Source: Calidifontibacter indicus | Lineage (GTDB): Bacteria > Actinomycetota > Actinomycetes > Actinomycetales > Dermatophilaceae | Length of the DNA: 64,000 nt | Assembly: GCF_003386865.1 (NCBI RefSeq) | Contig: NZ_QTUA01000001.1 | Location: 1,488,001-1,552,000 of the forward strand | Reading direction: 5' to 3' | In this document: positions 61,127 through 64,000 of the stretch, piece after piece | How positions within the stretch are numbered: the first letter of the stretch is position 1 | How the letters are laid out: each line of letters starts with the position of its first letter | Translations under genes and position numbers: made by a program | Notes under the pieces: generated by a model | Database searches by the model: none | What the model saw: the letters and a program-made list of their open reading frames with translations, nothing else | What the model was told of the DNA's origin: nothing

Positions 61127-62224
61127 ACCCCGCTGCCTCGCGCCGGCTCGTCGGCGCACGAGCACCAGCACGCCGGCGACCAGGAGCAAAACGGCGACCA
61201 GCACCGCCGCGAACTCCGCCCGGCTGAACACGTACTTGTCGTCGTAGGCGATCGGGATCTGCTCGCTGTCGGTGGCTGCACGGCCGAACGTGAAGTCGCT
61301 CACCTGCGCTGCGGGTTCGGCGAAGGTCTGGGTCAGCACCGTGAGATAGGGCGCCTTCGCGACGACCGGCCGGATGGGGTCGGTCACCCGTGTCGTGCGG
61401 GTGCGCAGGTCGGCCGCGAAGTAGGTTTCCGCATCGCCGGCGCTCGCGTCGGTGCGCTGCACCCGGTGGTCGGAGAAGACGTACGTCTTGACGAAGGTCG
61501 GGGACTGCGCGGCACGGGACATCCGCATCGGGTAGACGAACCGGCTGTCGGCGTAGGTCAGCGTGATCGGCGGCAGCGCGCCGTTCAGGCGTGCACCCTG
61601 CGGCGTCAGCTGCATCGCGACGAATGCCCATCCCTCCCGGACGTATTCGTCGAGCACCGTCTGCACCGCCGGTCGCACGGTGTAGCCGTGGCCGATGAGC
61701 CAGTCGCGCAGCGCCGCGGAGTCGCCGGCCTTCAAGGTTGTCGCCCGCAGCGGGCCGAGGTCGACGCTCGACAGTTCCTGCACGCCGCCTCCGGGGGCGC
61801 CGGCGCTCGTTGCACCTACCCCGCCGCCGGCGGCGTCGAAGTCGCCCCCGACCAGGTGCCAGCGGGCGCGACGCTCGGGGGTCGTGGCCCGCGCCAGCGA
61901 CCCGAACAGGTCGGCGTCGCCGAGTCGCACCTGTGCCGGCGCCGGTGTCGGCACGACGAGCCCGGCTTGCGGGGCGTCCGAGCGCAGGTGCAGGCGCATC
62001 GTGACCTCGGTGGCTGCTCGGGCGCCGGTGCCCGTGTGCACCACCATCACCTCCTCGGTCGGCGCGGTCGAGGTGGAGTCGGATGGCACGAAGACCCCGC
62101 CGCACGCGCAGGCCTGTGCTGTGGGAAGAGCCACGAAGCCGAGGCCCAGCAACACCAGTGTCGCGACCAGGAGGCGTCGCCATGATCTGTCGACGCCCCG
62201 ACGAACCGCCCCGTAATCTCGCAT
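61109..62224 (-). CDS. DUF2330 exported, membrane-anchored protein
   Basis: 371 aa. A signal peptide (RRLLVATLVLLGLGFVALPT, cleaved near AQACAC) is followed by the DUF2330 start ACACGGVFVP, and a C-terminal membrane helix (AAVLVAVLLLVAGVLVLV) with a basic tail anchors it. The body is extracellular and predicted beta-rich. The ATG at 62224 has AGGAG five bases upstream, inside the divergent kynA gene. The function is unknown. Confidence 0.85.
   Translation of the reverse strand: MRDYGAVRRGVDRSWRRLLVATLVLLGLGFVALPTAQACACGGVFVPSDSTSTAPTEEVMVVHTGTGARAATEVTMRLHLRSDAPQAGLVVPTPAPAQVRLGDADLFGSLARATTPERRARWHLVGGDFDAAGGGVGATSAGAPGGGVQELSSVDLGPLRATTLKAGDSAALRDWLIGHGYTVRPAVQTVLDEYVREGWAFVAMQLTPQGARLNGALPPITLTYADSRFVYPMRMSRAAQSPTFVKTYVFSDHRVQRTDASAGDAETYFAADLRTRTTRVTDPIRPVVAKAPYLTVLTQTFAEPAAQVSDFTFGRAATDSEQIPIAYDDKYVFSRAEFAAVLVAVLLLVAGVLVLVRRRAGARQRGGSSGS
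62214..62219 (+). promoter_or_regulatory. -10 element for kynA
   Basis: TAATCT, six bases before the GTG at 62226. It lies inside the 5' end of the divergent DUF2330 coding region. Confidence 0.55.
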
Positions 62225-62225
62225 T

Positions 62226-63065
62226 GTGACTCCTGATGTGAACGCCGAACCGACCGACATGTCCTACGGCGACTACCTCGCCCTCGACACCTTGCTGGAC
62301 GCCCAGCATCCGCGCGCGGTTCCGCCCGAGCACGACGAACTGCTGTTCATCATTCAGCACCAGACCAGTGAGCTCTGGTTCAAACTTGTCATTCACGAAC
62401 TGCGCTCGGCGCGTGAGCTGATTGCCGCCGACGAGTTGGCTCCGGCCCTCAAGCGGCTCGCCCGGGTCAAGCACATCCAGGCCACCTTGAGCGAGCAATG
62501 GACGGTGCTGGCCACCCTCACCCCGAGCGAATACGCCCGATTCAGAAGGTTTCTCGCGACCTCCAGCGGATTCCAGTCGTTGCAGTACCGGGTGGTGGAG
62601 TTCATGCTCGGCAACAAGAAGCCCGACATGGTGCGGGTCTTCGACGGCCGCCCCGACGCGGTGGCCCAGCTGGAGGCCGAGCTGCACGAGCCGAGCCTGT
62701 ACGACGTGTTCCTGCAGTTGCTCGCGCGCCGTGGCCTGCCGGTGCCGGCTGAGTTGCTCGAGCGCGACTGGTCCCAGCCGTACGTCGAGTCCGAGGCACT
62801 GATCGACGTCATCGCCCAGGTGTATGCCGACCCCGAGCGCTACTGGGACATCTACGAGACCTGCGAGGAACTGGTCGACCTCGAGGACAACTTCCAGCTG
62901 TGGCGCTTCCGCCACCTGAAGACGGTCGAGCGGATCATCGGCATGGGCCGGGGCACCGGCGGCAGCGCCGGCGTGCCGTTCCTGCGGCGCGCGCTCGAAC
63001 AGAGCTTCTTCCCCGAGCTGTACCACGTGCGCGGCCGCATCGCCGAAGGCACGATCGGCGACTGA
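62226..63065 (+). CDS. kynA: Tryptophan 2,3-dioxygenase
   Basis: 279 aa haem enzyme that opens the tryptophan indole ring to N-formylkynurenine. IIQHQTSELWFKLVIHEL holds the active-site His45, with SLQYRVVEFMLGNK and the haem-ligand His in RFRHLKTVERIIGMGRGTGG. No other kynurenine gene is nearby, so the product fate is unclear. GTG start is one base from the divergent DUF2330 start. Confidence 0.95.
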   Translation: MTPDVNAEPTDMSYGDYLALDTLLDAQHPRAVPPEHDELLFIIQHQTSELWFKLVIHELRSARELIAADELAPALKRLARVKHIQATLSEQWTVLATLTPSEYARFRRFLATSSGFQSLQYRVVEFMLGNKKPDMVRVFDGRPDAVAQLEAELHEPSLYDVFLQLLARRGLPVPAELLERDWSQPYVESEALIDVIAQVYADPERYWDIYETCEELVDLEDNFQLWRFRHLKTVERIIGMGRGTGGSAGVPFLRRALEQSFFPELYHVRGRIAEGTIGD

Positions 63066-63092
63066 CCGGCGTGCGCCGGTCTGGTCGCGCAG

Positions 63093-63138
63093 CGGTCACG
63101 CGCCGGTCACGCGCCGGGTCATGCACCGGGTCATGGCC
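63093..63138. repeat. Degenerate 11-12-bp tandem repeat after kynA
   Basis: Four units (CGGTCACGCGC twice, then CGGGTCATGCAC and CGGGTCATGGCC) lie head to tail. The last one includes the stop codon of the convergent PPTase gene. No hairpin is obvious. Confidence 0.6.
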
Positions 63139-63757
63139 GGGGGAGCAGCACCGCCGCGTCGCGCTCGTCGACCGGGCCGGCAACGCCCCGTGCGAGCGCT
63201 GCGGTGTGTCCGACGACGGGCGGGTGCAACGCGGTCACGACGATCCGGCCGCGGTCATCCGGCTCGAGCCGCGCCTTGAGGGTCGCTTCGGCACGCACCC
63301 ACTCGGCGACATCGCCGCCGGTCGTCGCGACGACGTCGCTGTCGCGCTGCACGTCGACCCCGACCGGGTCGGGCGCGAGGGCCACCACGGTCAGCAGGCC
63401 CGAGTGCGAGACGGACGCGTAGAGGTCGTGGCCGATGATTCGCGGCCGACCGTGTTGTGCGCCGCAGTCGGCGCAGGTGCGGTCGATCCGCAGCGCTAGG
63501 GGGTCGGCGCCGGTGCGGTGGGCCACTGCCGTGCGCAACACCGCGGCGCCGAGGAGACGGCGGGCGCGGTCGGCGGCTCGGTCGGCGCGGTCGATCCGCG
63601 CCGACTCGTCCGGTGGCAGCAGTTGCCGCAGCCCGATGTCAGCGAGGGTCAGCGGTGCCCACCACACCACCGCGCCAAGACCGACGTCATGACCGACGTC
63701 ATGACTGCGCGAGGCCGGGCGAGCGCGGGCGTCGTCGCGGGAGCCGTCGGGGGTCAT
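63131..63757 (-). CDS. 4'-phosphopantetheinyl transferase
   Basis: 208 aa Sfp/EntD-superfamily protein. Residues about 110-130 hold ASVSHSGLLTVVAL and the metal-binding VGVDVQRD; WVRAEATLKA is the WxxKEAxxKA helix. It would attach phosphopantetheine to carrier proteins, most likely those of siderophore or polyketide synthesis. A short Asp/Val/Gly/His-rich repeat lies near its N-terminus. It diverges from an iron-box-controlled gene at the right edge. Confidence 0.85.
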   Translation of the reverse strand: MTPDGSRDDARARPASRSHDVGHDVGLGAVVWWAPLTLADIGLRQLLPPDESARIDRADRAADRARRLLGAAVLRTAVAHRTGADPLALRIDRTCADCGAQHGRPRIIGHDLYASVSHSGLLTVVALAPDPVGVDVQRDSDVVATTGGDVAEWVRAEATLKARLEPDDRGRIVVTALHPPVVGHTAALARGVAGPVDERDAAVLLPRP

Positions 63758-63810
63758 CGAGGTGCGGTGCTTTTCGTGAGATGGTCGGGCAGGCGATTCT
63801 GTGTTTGCGG

Positions 63811-63829
63811 TAAGTGAAGGCTAACCTAA
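63811..63829 (+). promoter_or_regulatory. DtxR/IdeR-like iron box overlapping -10
   Basis: TAAGTGAAGGCTAACCTAA matches 15 of 19 positions of the IdeR/DmdR1 consensus, the 3' half (AGGCTAACCTAA) perfectly. The -10-like TAACCT (63822-63827), six bases before the GTG at 63834, lies inside the box, so iron-loaded regulator would block transcription. Confidence 0.65.
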
Positions 63830-63833
63830 CGCC

Positions 63834-64000
63834 GTGATGTTCGCCGCGACCAGCGCCACCGGCACATCCGCCGGCTCCGGCGCGATGGTCGGCGAGGCTG
63901 CCCGCGCCGCGGCTCTGCTGGTCGGCGACCGGGTGATCGATGGGGCCGAACTGGCCGACCTGGCGCGTGCGCGCGCTGCGGGCCTGCCCGACCCGCTCGA
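63834..64000 (+). CDS. Iron-regulated gene, 5' fragment
   Basis: About 55 codons are visible, beginning V-M-FAATSATGTSAGSGAMVGEAARAAALLVGDRVIDGAELADLARARAAGL, and the frame runs past the right edge. The GDRVIDGAELADLA pattern weakly recalls the N-terminus of AMP-forming ligases, but too little is visible to name it. Start could be GTG 63834 or ATG 63837. The iron box and the divergent PPTase suggest siderophore synthesis. Confidence 0.5.
   Translation, partial: MMFAATSATGTSAGSGAMVGEAARAAALLVGDRVIDGAELADLARARAAGLPDPL

Noticed and set aside
63093-63138. Terminator hairpin after kynA
   Set aside because: The tandem units are direct repeats and do not fold into a clear stem.

Overview
The window is about 70% G+C, uses many GTG starts, and encodes WhiB, coenzyme F420 genes, an acyl-CoA carboxylase epsilon subunit, an LCP protein and DUF3499/DUF5719 families. 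Together these indicate an actinomycete. The closest fit is Micrococcales (Dermacoccaceae/Intrasporangiaceae-like), but family placement is inference. Many genes have a TAnnnT hexamer 6-9 bases before the start codon and no ribosome binding site, so leaderless transcription looks common.

Left flank (1-24.8 kb), mostly housekeeping: ABC exporter genes, a Na+/H+ antiporter with a C-terminal zinc finger, a DUF885 peptidase, and a CynX-type transporter broken by one TGA. Next come accD/accE facing a biotin ligase fused to a class III cyclase, an enoyl-CoA hydratase, a two-component system, gtrA, purK-purE, ugd, an F420-type oxidoreductase and an acyl-CoA dehydrogenase. An LCP ligase, an ExoA-like glycosyltransferase and the wzm/wzt exporter then lead to a TIGR03089 gene.

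Centre (24.8-48.5 kb), a surface-glycan island: it holds every step of a pseudaminic acid type nonulosonate pathway, with pseB and pseC on the + strand and pseG, pseH, pseI and an SpsF-type cytidylyltransferase (fused to a degenerate aldo/keto reductase) on the - strand. Also present are two paralogous proteins of a family I do not recognise, three degenerate Rossmann-type proteins, several glycosyltransferases, and an acyl carrier protein/AMP-ligase/SDR/PPTase-like cassette that could make an acyl decoration. The island ends with an ATP-grasp ligase and an Asp/Glu racemase that resemble a D-aspartate cross-bridge module. With the exporter and LCP protein beside it, the likely job is to build, acylate, export and anchor a nonulosonate-containing wall polymer.

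Right flank (48.5-64 kb): cofE-cofD, whiB, a very large membrane glycosyltransferase with a DUF5719 partner, a zincin-like protein lacking its HExxH motif, DUF3499, a MOSC protein, manB, a Trm112-like protein, a SIS sugar isomerase, a DUF2330 protein and kynA. A PPTase diverges from a truncated gene that has a DtxR/IdeR-like iron box. From memory, the flank gene order resembles the accD5-birA-purK-purE-fadE25-cpsA-fbiA/B-whiB2-manB region of Mycobacterium, so the glycan island appears to be an insertion in a conserved backbone. I found no rRNA, tRNA, CRISPR array or insertion sequence.
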